Notes: a model not told the origin generated them from the sequence alone. A stretch of 64,000 nt of DNA from JACMLD01 sp047602295 (GCA_047602295.1 JASGHP010000001.1:62001-126000), one strand, 5' to 3'; shown: positions 33,654-43,700, numbered from the stretch's first letter. Program-made: numbers and translations.

Positions 33654-35477
33654 CTATTTCACTTCCTGCATTTCTATCAGCTTTTTATAAATACCGCTTC
33701 GTTGCAGCAGTTCATCATGTGTACCACGCTCTGCAATTTCACCTTTCTGCAAAACAATAATCTCATCTGCATGGCGCACGGTAGACAAGCGGTGTGCAAT
33801 TACAAGTGAAGTGCGATTTTCCATCACGTAGTTAATGGCATCCTGCACCAATCTTTCACTTTCTGTATCTAAAGAAGAAGTGGCTTCATCAAAAATCAGT
33901 ATGGGTGGGTTTTTCAACATTGCCCTTGCAATAGTGAGGCGTTGTCTTTCACCACCACTTAGTTTGCTACCGCGATCTCCTATATTGGTTTCAAATCCTT
34001 CTTCTTTATTGCTGATAAATTGATAGGCATTGGCAACTTTTGCCGCTTGTTCAATAGACGCTTTATCAGCATCGGGCTTTCCCAAAATAATATTGCCTTC
34101 TATAGAATCATTAAATAAAATAGGTTCTTGTGTTACTATACCCATTTGCTGCCTTACAGATTCAATGGTATAGTCCTTAATATTATGCCCGTCTATCAGC
34201 AATTCACCCGAACTCACATCATGAAAGCGTGGAATTAAATCTGCCAATGTAGATTTACCCGAACCAGAAGAACCAACCAGCGCCACTGTTTTCCCTTTTT
34301 CTATTACAAGGTTGATGTTCTTAAGTATCGCCACATCATCGTAAGAAAAGAAAACATTTTTAAATTCTATCTTGTTAGAAAAACTATCCAGTATAATAGC
34401 ATCTGGTTTGTCTGCTATCATTACCGGCGATTGCAGGATGGTTTCAATTCTTTTAATGGCCGCACTACCACGTTGTGCATTGTAAAAAGCAGTAGACAAT
34501 GATTTAGCTGGATTAATAATCTGGATAAAGAAAACGATATAGGTAATGAAAGCATCGGGTTCCATTATTTGATGATCCAGCACCAGTCTGCCTCCAAACC
34601 ACAACACTGCAGACAGCACAATTACACCCAGCATCTCAGACATTGGTGAAGCAAGATCCCTTCTAAAGTTCATTTTGTTGCGCAGGTGATTAAGCTTATC
34701 GTTTGTACCCAGGAAACGGCTTGACAAAAGTTTCTCTGCATTGAATGCCTTTATCACACGCAAACCGGTTAATGTTTCATCCAGTATAGACATTAATAAA
34801 CCTGTTTGCTCCTGCGCAGCATTGGATTGCGTTTTCAAACTTCTACTCACCCGGCCGATAATAAAACCCATCAGCGGCAGCAACACCAACAAAAACAAGG
34901 AAAGTTGTGGGCTTAAAAAAATCAGTGTGCCCAATATGATAAGAATGGTCAACGGTTCACGAATTAAGCCTTCCAAAGTACCCAATACACTCCATTCTAC
35001 TTCATTGGCGTCATTGCTCATTCTACTGATGATATCACCTTTACGTTGCTCGGTGAAATAGCCAATAGGCAATTCTAATATTTTGGTGTACATATCGGCC
35101 CTTAGCCTTGTCATGATGTGATTGCGCAGCGGCGAAACAATGCGCATACTGAGGTAATAAAACAGGTTGCGCAAAAAAGTTGAGACAATTATAATAACAC
35201 AGATTGCTGCCAATGCCCACAGTTGACCGTAGTTTTTGTTGGAGATAATACTGCTTATAAAATAGTTCAGGTATTGCAACAATGCGTTGACAGAAAATTT
35301 TAGCGGCGGCTGCACGTCTATAAGCTTCTCTTTGCCAAACAATAGTTGCAAAAAAGGAGCGAGCATTGCAAAAGACAGCAATGAAAAGAGTATCGATAAT
35401 AAATTGGTGACAAAGTATAGTACTATGCTTCTTTTTCTATCTCTCAGGTAATAAAGGATCGTATAAAAACGCTTCAT
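33654..35477 (-). CDS. MsbA-like ABC exporter, fused membrane and ATPase domains
   Basis: A 607-residue half-transporter. Six membrane spans (residues ~15-320) precede an ATPase domain with GSSGSGKST (Walker A), LSGGERQRLTIARAML (signature), ILIFDEATSSLD (Walker B) and IAHRLST (H-loop). It probably flips lipid A-core or another lipid across the inner membrane. The ATG of MKRFYTILYYLRDRK is used; a longer in-frame start is less family-like. Confidence 0.87.
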   Translation of the reverse strand: MKRFYTILYYLRDRKRSIVLYFVTNLLSILFSLLSFAMLAPFLQLLFGKEKLIDVQPPLKFSVNALLQYLNYFISSIISNKNYGQLWALAAICVIIIVSTFLRNLFYYLSMRIVSPLRNHIMTRLRADMYTKILELPIGYFTEQRKGDIISRMSNDANEVEWSVLGTLEGLIREPLTILIILGTLIFLSPQLSLFLLVLLPLMGFIIGRVSRSLKTQSNAAQEQTGLLMSILDETLTGLRVIKAFNAEKLLSSRFLGTNDKLNHLRNKMNFRRDLASPMSEMLGVIVLSAVLWFGGRLVLDHQIMEPDAFITYIVFFIQIINPAKSLSTAFYNAQRGSAAIKRIETILQSPVMIADKPDAIILDSFSNKIEFKNVFFSYDDVAILKNINLVIEKGKTVALVGSSGSGKSTLADLIPRFHDVSSGELLIDGHNIKDYTIESVRQQMGIVTQEPILFNDSIEGNIILGKPDADKASIEQAAKVANAYQFISNKEEGFETNIGDRGSKLSGGERQRLTIARAMLKNPPILIFDEATSSLDTESERLVQDAINYVMENRTSLVIAHRLSTVRHADEIIVLQKGEIAERGTHDELLQRSGIYKKLIEMQEVK

Positions 35478-35573
35478 GTAGCGGTGTGTATTAAAGGGCT
35501 GCAAATTAACCAATTTAAAGGCAACACTGCACTAAAACAATCAATTAACAGGAGTAAATGAAATGATTTGGGC

Positions 35574-35581
35574 TATTTTTG
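35574..35581 (+). promoter_or_regulatory. -7 promoter element for the glycosyltransferase gene
   Basis: TATTTTTG matches TAnnTTTG exactly, 46 bases upstream of the ATG. No clear -33 element. Confidence 0.45.
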
Positions 35582-35626
35582 CGCTGCTGGCAAATAGCTT
35601 GTTAATTTTTTTGAGAAAAGAACAAA

Positions 35627-36502
35627 ATGAAGATTGTAGGGTTTACCATCATCCGGAATGCTATTATAAACGATTACCCTGTTGTGGAATCCATCTCGTC
35701 TATATTGCCAGTGGTGGATGAAATGATTGTAAGTGTTGGCGCTGGCGAAGATGATACAGAAGGTTTAATACGCTCTATCGCATCGCCCAAAATAAAAATT
35801 GTACACTCTACCTGGGATATGAACCTGCGCAAAGGCGGCGAAGTATTAGCTGTTGAAACAAACAAAGCTTTTGAACATGTACCGGCAGATGCAGACTGGG
35901 CATTTTATGTACAGGCAGATGAAGTAGTGCATGAAAAATACCATGCTGCTATTCTTGAAGCTGCACGCAGATTTAAAGACGATAAAAAAGTAGAAGGCCT
36001 CTTATTTAAATACGTTCACTTTTACGGCACGTACAATTATATTGGCGATACCAGGCGTTGGTACAGCCACGAGATACGTATTATCAGAAACGATAAAAAC
36101 ATCAGGTCGTACCGAGATGCGCAGGGCTTTAGAAAAAATGGAGAAAAGCTTGCTGTAAAATTGATTGACGCTTACATCTATCATTATGGATGGGTGAGAA
36201 GCCCGCAATTAATGAAAACCAAGATGAACAATTTTGGGAAACTGTGGAATGAAGACACCGAGGAATACAAGAAATTTATCAATGCTTCTGATGTTTTTCA
36301 TTATAAAGATTACGATTCATTACAGGTGTTTACAGGTACACATCCTGCAGTAATGGAAGAAAGAATAAGAAAAGCCAATTGGAAACTGGAGATTGACGTC
36401 AACAAAAAGCACTTTTCTTTTAAAAACCGTATACTCTACGAAATTGAAAGGCTTACCGGCAAACGTTTGTTTGATTATCAGAATTACAAGCTGCTGAAAT
36501 AA
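35627..36502 (+). CDS. glycosyltransferase family 2-like protein
   Basis: The 291-residue protein has the GT-A opening MKIVGFTIIRNAIIND, a nucleotide-sugar loop VDEMIVSVGAGEDDTEG, and WAFYVQADEVVHEK, in which QADE replaces the usual DxD. It has no membrane span. It likely transfers a sugar to a surface glycan. Its stop codon abuts the stop of a convergent glycosyltransferase gene, without spacer. Confidence 0.75.
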   Translation: MKIVGFTIIRNAIINDYPVVESISSILPVVDEMIVSVGAGEDDTEGLIRSIASPKIKIVHSTWDMNLRKGGEVLAVETNKAFEHVPADADWAFYVQADEVVHEKYHAAILEAARRFKDDKKVEGLLFKYVHFYGTYNYIGDTRRWYSHEIRIIRNDKNIRSYRDAQGFRKNGEKLAVKLIDAYIYHYGWVRSPQLMKTKMNNFGKLWNEDTEEYKKFINASDVFHYKDYDSLQVFTGTHPAVMEERIRKANWKLEIDVNKKHFSFKNRILYEIERLTGKRLFDYQNYKLLK

Positions 36503-37267
36503 CTATTGCTTCTCTTTTTTATACAATTCCTGCAAGAGACTATACTTATCATAAGTGTAACCAGCATGTGCCATCGCAATCTGCCAGCCTTCTTTTCCAT
36601 CTAAAAAACCTAAACGAAGAATATAGTTCTGAATAAAATTGAATAAAGGAGACAGGTATATTTTTGCCCAACTCACTTTTTTATTATTAGCAAAATTCTT
36701 CTCAGCCATTAGTTTGGCGTATCGTTTTATTTTTTGTTGATAGCTTCTGATGTCTGTTGCTGTTCTGTGGTAAATATGCATTGGTGCTTTTGTAATAACC
36801 ACTTGCTGTTCATAAGTCAGTTGTTCGTGCACCGGGCTTGCATCCCAGGCTGCAGTATTTTTATTAAAAAGCCGAATCACTTTATCACGGCTCCATTCAC
36901 CGTAACGAATAGCTTTTTTACCCAAAAAATTTACCCGTTTAAATTGAAATACCTGGTTTTCATTTTGCAAATCCAGCTGCTGCAAACCATTTGTAAAATC
37001 ATCCGGAAGATATTCATCTGCATCTAAGCTAAGCAGCCAGTTATATTTTGCATGGCTTCCTGCAAGATTTTTACTAGGCCCATAACCCTGCCACGGCTGG
37101 TTAATAAGCTTTGCATTAGTAACTGCAACCAGATCTTGCGTACCATCGGTGCTGCCACTGTCTGCAACTATAATATTATCGGTTATAGTTTGCAGCGAGG
37201 AGATAGCTTTCGTTATAGTATCAGCAGCATTTAAACAAATAATTACCGCAGAGATTTGATTGTTCAT
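36503..37267 (-). CDS. glycosyltransferase family 2 (WaaE/KdtX-like)
   Basis: The 254-residue enzyme starts MNNQISAVIICLNAADTI and has VADSGSTDGTQDL, LINQPWQGYGPSKN and LLSLDADEYLPDDF, the pattern of LPS-core glucosyltransferases of the WaaE/KdtX group. The C-terminal part (WSRDKVIRLFNKNTAAWD and GKEGWQIAMAHAGYTYDKY) fits too. A core-oligosaccharide role is probable. An upstream in-frame extension is not family-like. Confidence 0.85.
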   Translation of the reverse strand: MNNQISAVIICLNAADTITKAISSLQTITDNIIVADSGSTDGTQDLVAVTNAKLINQPWQGYGPSKNLAGSHAKYNWLLSLDADEYLPDDFTNGLQQLDLQNENQVFQFKRVNFLGKKAIRYGEWSRDKVIRLFNKNTAAWDASPVHEQLTYEQQVVITKAPMHIYHRTATDIRSYQQKIKRYAKLMAEKNFANNKKVSWAKIYLSPLFNFIQNYILRLGFLDGKEGWQIAMAHAGYTYDKYSLLQELYKKEKQ

Positions 37268-37386
37268 ACAAACTTGTAATGATAAAATTAGGCAAAACAG
37301 GGTTAGCAGAAACATATCCAACTATTCTATTCTTTATTTATTTAAACATGCATGCTTTTGTTATAACAATGGCGGCAATATTATTC

Positions 37387-37394
37387 TACATTTG
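37387..37394 (+). promoter_or_regulatory. -7 promoter element for the DUF4422 operon
   Basis: TACATTTG matches TAnnTTTG exactly, 19 bases before the ATG chosen for the DUF4422 gene; this supports that start over ATGs upstream of the element. Confidence 0.5.
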
Positions 37395-37413
37395 TGTTTT
37401 CCATTTTATTATC

Positions 37414-38193
37414 ATGTCGCCAAGCGTTCAGCTATACAGCGTATACTACAAAGAATTTCCGTTAATGCCCAAAGCGGCTTATGTAAGGCCTATACAGGCT
37501 GGCGCAGCTATTCACGAGCGATTGCCAATGGCTAGCGATGATGCAGGTCTTTCCATTTCAAGATTGAATGACTTGTACAGCGAGTTAACGGCTTATTACT
37601 GGGTTTATAAAAATGCTCCTCGAAAAACAGCAGCTTTGGGCCTTTGTCATTACAGGCGTTATCTTATACCTACCAGGTACCGTTATTTTATATGGCCACG
37701 CAGTTACTATTATGTCCGCACTTCGCAAAAAGTGTTGGATGATATTTTAACTGATAAACTTGTTGCACAATACAGCGAATTGCTAGCCACACACGATGTA
37801 ATTCTTCCACATCCTGCTTATGCTTACAGAAAACGAAAGAAAGTATATACAGTTGATAAAGCTTATAATATCAATCATATTGGCAGCGATTGGGATACTA
37901 CCAAAGCCATTGTATTGAAAAAACATCCTGAATACAAGCAGAGTATTGAAATATTGGGCAAACAAACCAAACTGTTTTTTAACAACGTAATGATAGCGCC
38001 CTGGCATATTTGGGATGATTACCTTAACTGGCTTTTTGATATACTTTTTGAAGTAGAGAGAAGCATAGAATTACCAAGAGAAGGTTATCAATCCAGGGTG
38101 ATGGGCTTTTTAGCGGAGCGTTTGCACAATTTATATATTTTGCATAAAGGATACAAAGCAGCCTATCTTACACAGGCAATATTCAGCAAATAG
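37414..38193 (+). CDS. DUF4422 family protein (glycosyltransferase-associated)
   Basis: A 259-residue protein with the DUF4422 hallmarks LGLCHYRRYL, a segment DVILPHPAYAYRKRKKVY and the C-terminal RVMGFLAERLHNLYI. The family is found in polysaccharide loci and is thought to be a glycosyltransferase, without proven activity. It is followed after three bases by another GT-like gene. Confidence 0.82.
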   Translation: MSPSVQLYSVYYKEFPLMPKAAYVRPIQAGAAIHERLPMASDDAGLSISRLNDLYSELTAYYWVYKNAPRKTAALGLCHYRRYLIPTRYRYFIWPRSYYYVRTSQKVLDDILTDKLVAQYSELLATHDVILPHPAYAYRKRKKVYTVDKAYNINHIGSDWDTTKAIVLKKHPEYKQSIEILGKQTKLFFNNVMIAPWHIWDDYLNWLFDILFEVERSIELPREGYQSRVMGFLAERLHNLYILHKGYKAAYLTQAIFSK

Positions 38194-38196
38194 CTT

Positions 38197-39084
38197 ATGC
38201 ACTTACTCTATATTACATTTGGCAAAGACATCAGCAACCATATACAGGCGGCATTTTCTATTTGTTCCTTCCTTACGCAGGAGCCTGCTATAGATTCAAT
38301 TAATATTATTACAGATGAGCCGTCTTTCTACAAAAAACTATCAGATAAGTTAAATGTTATAGAGACCAATCATCAACAACTGGAAGAATGGAAAGGTCCT
38401 CATCAATTTTTCTGGCGCATAAAAATAAAAGCCATTGCTGCTATTTGTGCCCGCTATCCCAATGAGCCGGTTGTTTATCTTGATACAGATACATTTCTTT
38501 ACAGTAGTGCCAAACAAATAAACGAGGCATTGTACAAAGGCCAGGCATTGATGCATGAGAACGAAGGACCATTATCTAAAGCTGGCAGCAAGACAGAAAA
38601 AAAAATGTGGGCACAGGTAAAAAATAAAAATTTTGGCGGCACTACTATTGTTGAAACAGATGCTATGTGGAATGCAGGCGTAGTAGCCACGCCCAACACA
38701 AAAGACCAGGCAGATATACAAATGGCATTGCAAATTTGCGATGATATGTGTGCAGCGGGTGTTACGCTACGATTGATAGAACAGTTTGCATTAGCGGTAG
38801 CTTTGCAACGCATGTACGGGTTAATACCAGCAGATAATAATATTGCACACTATTGGAGTAATAAAGAAGAATGGAATGTTACCATCAGCAGATTTTTTAT
38901 GCAATGCTGGCTGCAAAAATTATCGCTGGCAGAAACAATTGAATTATTGCAACAGATGGATTTATCCATTACTCCCGTAGTAAAACAAACCACCAATACC
39001 AATAAAAGATTGCAAAGCAGGATTGATAAAATATTTCCTGCACGCAATATAAAATATGTAAGCAATCAATTGCTATCATCTTAA
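38197..39084 (+). CDS. putative GT-A fold glycosyltransferase
   Basis: The 295-residue protein has MHLLYITFGKDISNHIQAAF at the start and PVVYLDTDTFLY with a DxD motif in the middle, then WNAGVVATPNTKDQADI, typical of family-8-like GT-A enzymes. No membrane span. It is packed between DUF4422 and meaB genes. Sugar donor and acceptor are unknown. Confidence 0.7.
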   Translation: MHLLYITFGKDISNHIQAAFSICSFLTQEPAIDSINIITDEPSFYKKLSDKLNVIETNHQQLEEWKGPHQFFWRIKIKAIAAICARYPNEPVVYLDTDTFLYSSAKQINEALYKGQALMHENEGPLSKAGSKTEKKMWAQVKNKNFGGTTIVETDAMWNAGVVATPNTKDQADIQMALQICDDMCAAGVTLRLIEQFALAVALQRMYGLIPADNNIAHYWSNKEEWNVTISRFFMQCWLQKLSLAETIELLQQMDLSITPVVKQTTNTNKRLQSRIDKIFPARNIKYVSNQLLSS

Positions 39085-39086
39085 CC

Positions 39087-39998
39087 ATGTTGAATAACTT
39101 GTTACAACAAATATCAGAAGGTAATGCAAGAGCTTTGGCCCGTGGCATTTCTATGATAGAAAATGAAACAACAGGTTACGACGAATTATTAAGAAACCTT
39201 GCTTCTTCATCAATTCCTGTTATAGGTATTACGGGGCCACCGGGTGCAGGCAAAAGCACTTTAACGGATGCGCTCATAAATCAACTGGTACTGCAAAACA
39301 AAAAAGTTGCAGTGCTTTGTGTAGATCCTTCTTCGCCTTTTAAATCAGGTGCTATACTGGGAGACCGTATCAGGATGTCCGATTGGTATAATCACCCGGC
39401 AGTTTATATACGCTCATTGGCAAGCCGCGGTACTTTAGGCGGATTGCATCCTAAAATAATAGAGATTACAGATCTTGTAAAGTCAGCTCCATTTGATTAT
39501 ATCATTATTGAAACAGTTGGTGTAGGGCAAAGTGAAGTAGAAATTGCCGGGTTGGCAGATATCACCGTTGTGGTATTGGTACCAGAGTCTGGAGATGAAA
39601 TACAAGTAATGAAAGCAGGCTTAATGGAAGTGGCAGATATTTTTGTAGTGAACAAAGCAGATAGACCCGATGCGGCTGCTTTTGTGCACAACCTGCGTGC
39701 AATGCTGCCTCACAATAGCAACGAAGCAGCCCACGATATTCCTATAATAAAAACCATTGCTACGCAAAAAAAAGGCATAGAGGAATTACTGCAAAAGATT
39801 ACAGACTTTCAAAGCAGTTCTTTGTTGAATGAAAAGAAAATGTTTATGCTTGCAGAAAAAGCATACTCGTTGATACAAAAGAAAAGAATGAGAGACGTGA
39901 ACAAACATCAATTGGCGGAACTGCTGAAAACAAATTATGCCAAAAACCATTTCAACCTATATGGTTTTGCAGATTCATTTCCCGATATTACTACTTAA
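39087..39998 (+). CDS. meaB: methylmalonyl-CoA mutase-associated GTPase MeaB
   Basis: A G3E P-loop GTPase: ITGPPGAGKSTL (Walker A), VLCVDPSSPFKSGAILGDRIRM (split here by the usual Mg site), IETVGVGQSEVEIAG (switch) and VVNKAD. This is MeaB/ArgK, which guards and reloads adenosylcobalamin-dependent methylmalonyl-CoA mutase. No mutase gene is present; instead it starts two bases after a glycosyltransferase gene. Confidence 0.9.
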   Translation: MLNNLLQQISEGNARALARGISMIENETTGYDELLRNLASSSIPVIGITGPPGAGKSTLTDALINQLVLQNKKVAVLCVDPSSPFKSGAILGDRIRMSDWYNHPAVYIRSLASRGTLGGLHPKIIEITDLVKSAPFDYIIIETVGVGQSEVEIAGLADITVVVLVPESGDEIQVMKAGLMEVADIFVVNKADRPDAAAFVHNLRAMLPHNSNEAAHDIPIIKTIATQKKGIEELLQKITDFQSSSLLNEKKMFMLAEKAYSLIQKKRMRDVNKHQLAELLKTNYAKNHFNLYGFADSFPDITT

Positions 39999-40243
39999 AT
40001 ATTTCAGTACGCAATCTCCCAACTGTCTTAATAAATATATTTACATCCATTCTAATTGAGTGGGTGCTTGTTTGGTATTTTGCTGTGGCCATGTGTACCA
40101 TTGCACAAAATGTTTTCACATGTTTTTTGCATGTATACAGCCAACAACAATATTGCTTAAACGATTTTGAAAATACTATTCAAAAACAGCTTGCTTTATT
40201 TCAGGCAATCATCTACTCCTCTAATGCTTCTAAGTACTAAAAT

Positions 40244-41215
40244 ATGCTTGCCTGTAAAATATGCTATAATGAAAGTGATAACAAGATTTATCACGCCAAA
40301 GAAATGATGTTGGGTTTCAAAACCACTTTTGAGTACCTTGAATGCACAGTATGCGGCTGTATTCAGCTAGTCAACGTCCCTGCCGACATGGAAAAATATT
40401 ATCCGCAAAAGGATTATTATTCATTTAGCGTTTATAACTATGCCGGCAAATCAGCCAATCCTTTCTCTAAAACATTTCGCAATATTCAATCAGAATATCT
40501 TTTGTTTAGAAAAAATAAATTGCTTGGGTGGTTGTTTTGCACGGGCTATGTTGTTCCCGGTTATTACCGCTGGTTAAGGAAAGTGCATGCCAGCTATGAC
40601 ACTTCTATACTGGATGTGGGCAGCGGTGGTGGTGAATTATTATTTCGCCTGCACCGTATCGGTTTTACCAACCTTACCGGTGTTGATCCTTTTATTGAGA
40701 AAGATATTTTTGCAGATGGTGTAAAAATTTATAAAAAAGACATTTTTGATGTAGAAGGAATGTATGACTTTATAATGATTAACCATGCTTTTGAACACAT
40801 GGATGAGCCATTGAGTGTATTAAAAAAAGCACATAAACTATTGTCTGCTGGCGGAAGCCTTATGATTAGAGTGCCTGTATCCGACGCTTACTGCTGGCAT
40901 CTTTACAAAGAAAACTGGGCGCCATTAGATGCACCACGTCACTTGTACATACATTCTGCAAGAAGCATGAAAATTTTAGTGGATAAAGCTGGCTTTACAA
41001 TAAAAGATATGGTGCATGATGCTACTGCATTTCAGTTTTGGGGAAGCGAACAATACGCAAAGGACATTTCTTTGATTGCGGAAAATTCTTATAACAAGAA
41101 TAAATCCAAATCAATCTTTGATAAATCCCAAATCAGAAAATACAGGCGTCAAATTGCTGCGTTGAATAAACAACAGATGGGTGGCGACGCTGTTTTTTAT
41201 CTCCACAAAAAATGA
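40244..41215 (+). CDS. class I SAM methyltransferase with N-terminal zinc-ribbon-like Cys cluster
   Basis: Residues ~4-40 hold two CxxC pairs (CKIC and CTVCGC), a likely zinc ribbon. A Rossmann methyltransferase domain follows: TSILDVGSGGGELLFRL (SAM loop), LTGVDPF, DFIMINHAFEHMDEP and APRHLYIHSARSM. This layout is typical of methyltransferases in surface-polysaccharide loci. A 245-base spacer separates it from meaB, and it is convergent with the metalloprotease gene. Confidence 0.8.
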   Translation: MLACKICYNESDNKIYHAKEMMLGFKTTFEYLECTVCGCIQLVNVPADMEKYYPQKDYYSFSVYNYAGKSANPFSKTFRNIQSEYLLFRKNKLLGWLFCTGYVVPGYYRWLRKVHASYDTSILDVGSGGGELLFRLHRIGFTNLTGVDPFIEKDIFADGVKIYKKDIFDVEGMYDFIMINHAFEHMDEPLSVLKKAHKLLSAGGSLMIRVPVSDAYCWHLYKENWAPLDAPRHLYIHSARSMKILVDKAGFTIKDMVHDATAFQFWGSEQYAKDISLIAENSYNKNKSKSIFDKSQIRKYRRQIAALNKQQMGGDAVFYLHKK

Positions 41216-41234
41216 GAGCACTTATAATTTGTTG

Positions 41235-43700
41235 CTACCGTGTTTCATCCATATCGCAATCGCCTATAGGTGCACCCGGCGGCATTTCTTTATGTTGCAC
41301 AGCAGGTTTTGCTTTATCTGGTGCTTTCATTCTTTCCAATGCCAATATAAGATGCGCTGAGTAATTATCGTCTTTTGCTGTCTTCTTCTGTTCTTCTATA
41401 AATGTTTTTAAATCTGCAATTGCTTTTTGCGCTGCAGCACGTGCAGCAAAACTGGCTGATTCATCTACAGACAAAGCGAGCATATAGGTAAGCAGTATTT
41501 GTTCCGTTTGCAATTGTACCAATGCTTCCATACCCGTTTTGCGTGGTGCCTTCCATGTATTGTCAACCAGCATGCGGATCATGTCATGTACGCCTAACCC
41601 ACCATTCATTATTTCATACTGGCTCATGCGGCTTACCCTTTCGCTGTTAAATAAAAACGAGAAAGGAAAATCGGCAGCCGTTTCTGCAGGCGCCAATGCA
41701 TCAAAAGCAAGCCCGGTACGCTTTTTAAACAATTCACGTGTAAAATTATAACCTGCTGGCCGTGGAGGTATTAATGAACTGATAGCATTAGGCAATACTA
41801 AAAAGGAAGGATCAATACAATCAATAACAGCCTGCAATGCTTTTAGCTGTTCCTCCTTTGACAATGGTTTGGTAACGGTTTGTCCGTCTCCGCGTAATGC
41901 ATACGTATAATACATACCACCTACCAGTTTTGTAACTGCTTCCAGTTGATAGCGATGCACCAGGTATGCAGGCACCAATACATCTTCCAGCATGGCCATA
42001 GGCATACCCGGCCGAATATCTTTTTCACCAAAATGCGCCAATGCTACTGCACGTACTTTCATCAGTTCTTTTAATTCAGTAACTGCATCCTGGCCATTAT
42101 CCCACAAATGTGCTTGCGGGTGCAGACCACCAGCCGGCCGTGCATCCCTATCGCTGATAAACTGCAGTCCTTTTTTCAAAGTAGCATCAGACAAGACTTT
42201 ATTTAAAGCGCTTGCTTCATTTTTTGTCCCGGAAAAATCACCGTAACCCCAGGTAATAGAAACTTTGTCCCATTCGCCAATGCCTGTACTGTAAGCATTT
42301 TTTAAACTTATTTCGCCTTTTTCATCCACACGCACCATTGGTGGTGGATAATCCATTACGCTGGCGCGGTTGCTTACGCTGGAGGCATAATTATGCATTA
42401 GCCCCAATGTATGGCCCACTTCATGCGCAGCCAACTGCCTTAATCGTTCTAATGACATCTTCAGCATTTTATTATCTCCCACAACTCCTGAAGGGGAGTT
42501 ACCCCCAGCCCCTGAAGGGGAATCAAAAGGAGCGAGCAGGCCTGTAGCAATTAAATAGTCTTGCCTTACTCTTAAAGAGCCAAGCGTAACATTGCCTTTA
42601 ATGATTTCCCCTGTTCTTGGATTTACTACAGCATAACCAAAACTCCAGCCACGGGTAGAGCGGTGTACCCAGTTAATCATATTGTAACGAATATCCATTG
42701 GGTCTGCACTATCCGGCAACAGTTTTACCTGGAAAGCATTTTTATAACCGGCCGCTTCAAAAGCCTGGTTCCACCACGAAGCACCTTCCAGCAAAGCACT
42801 GCGTATAGGCTCTGGCGTTCCATTATCCAGGTAATAAATAATAGGTTTTAATGGTTCACTCATAGCTGCACCTGGCGTTTTCTTCTTCAACCGGTGGCGA
42901 ATGATATAATACTTGTCAATAGGTTCTGTAACCGGTGTACTATAATCGAAAAAAGAGATGGGAATAAAGCTGGACCTTGCATCAAAAATACGAGGCTCAT
43001 AATCTGCATCCGGCAATTGCACAAAAGAATGGTGCATTCTTAATGTTATAGCATCAGATGACGGAGTTACTGATTGCACAAATGCACCCGCGTTTCCATC
43101 TGTATTAATAAAAGTAATGGTGGCTTCTAATTCTGTGTTCTGCGGAAAATTTTTGGTGCGGGGCAGATAAATGGCAGAACGACTTTTTTCCAGGGTATAA
43201 TTACCTTGCTGGCTCGCCTTAATCCTATTAGCAGCTTTCATAGCATCGCGCAGCAGAAAATCAGTAGCGTCCACCAATACCCTGCCGTTGGTTTCTGCTT
43301 CTACGGCAAACCCCCACAAAGCAGATTGTGCAAAGGATTGCTCCACTGCCCTTTTCTCAGCCAGATCTTTGGTATTGGCGCGGTAATCGTAGTTAGGTTC
43401 TATCATCAACACTTTTCTACCTATGCGCGAAAATTTCACAATACTGGTACTGCCCAGTACGCCACGGTCTAGGCCTACATCGTTTGAACCCAGGCCTGCA
43501 GGCAATGAAGTCTGGTAAAGAATTTCGCTATCCAATTTGTCAATCTCCAACCAGATTTTACCTGCGTTTTCATCCCAATAAAAATTGAGATAGCCTTCAT
43601 ATTTCTTGAGGCCCGTTGTTTTTTCCTCAATAGAAGGAAGTTTGGATTGAGCATTTACCTGGAGGAAAGGCAGCAGGAATAACAAAGAAAAAAGTCTCAT
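41235..43700 (-). CDS. secreted zinc-dependent metalloprotease (DUF5117/DUF4953 type)
   Basis: About 821 residues with a signal peptide (MRLFSLLFLLPFLQVNA). The DUF5117-like N-terminal region includes YDYRANTKDLAEKRAVEQSF. The zinc site HEVGHTLGLMHNYASS (near residue 426) gives HExxHxxGxxHN, followed by a Met-turn-like ASVMDYPPP. It is probably a periplasmic or outer-membrane metzincin-like protease. About 20 residues before the zinc helix a repetitive segment (SPSGAGGNSPSGVVGD) is coded by a DNA repeat. The ATG is preferred over a TTG two codons upstream. Confidence 0.87.
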   Translation of the reverse strand: MRLFSLLFLLPFLQVNAQSKLPSIEEKTTGLKKYEGYLNFYWDENAGKIWLEIDKLDSEILYQTSLPAGLGSNDVGLDRGVLGSTSIVKFSRIGRKVLMIEPNYDYRANTKDLAEKRAVEQSFAQSALWGFAVEAETNGRVLVDATDFLLRDAMKAANRIKASQQGNYTLEKSRSAIYLPRTKNFPQNTELEATITFINTDGNAGAFVQSVTPSSDAITLRMHHSFVQLPDADYEPRIFDARSSFIPISFFDYSTPVTEPIDKYYIIRHRLKKKTPGAAMSEPLKPIIYYLDNGTPEPIRSALLEGASWWNQAFEAAGYKNAFQVKLLPDSADPMDIRYNMINWVHRSTRGWSFGYAVVNPRTGEIIKGNVTLGSLRVRQDYLIATGLLAPFDSPSGAGGNSPSGVVGDNKMLKMSLERLRQLAAHEVGHTLGLMHNYASSVSNRASVMDYPPPMVRVDEKGEISLKNAYSTGIGEWDKVSITWGYGDFSGTKNEASALNKVLSDATLKKGLQFISDRDARPAGGLHPQAHLWDNGQDAVTELKELMKVRAVALAHFGEKDIRPGMPMAMLEDVLVPAYLVHRYQLEAVTKLVGGMYYTYALRGDGQTVTKPLSKEEQLKALQAVIDCIDPSFLVLPNAISSLIPPRPAGYNFTRELFKKRTGLAFDALAPAETAADFPFSFLFNSERVSRMSQYEIMNGGLGVHDMIRMLVDNTWKAPRKTGMEALVQLQTEQILLTYMLALSVDESASFAARAAAQKAIADLKTFIEEQKKTAKDDNYSAHLILALERMKAPDKAKPAVQHKEMPPGAPIGDCDMDETR
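42482..42523. repeat. in-frame CCTGAAGGGGA repeat element inside the metalloprotease gene
   Basis: CCTGAAGGGGA occurs at 42487-42497 and again at 42511-42521, a 24-base period that equals eight codons. The left copy sits in a near-palindrome, AACTCC...GGAGTT. Similar CCCCTTCAGGGG elements are widespread between genes in Bacteroidota. Confidence 0.65.

Noticed and set aside
39087..39998. HypB or another metallochaperone GTPase
   Set aside because: No His/Cys metal-binding stretch; the motifs DPSSPFKSGAILGDR and ETVGVGQSE are those of MeaB/ArgK.
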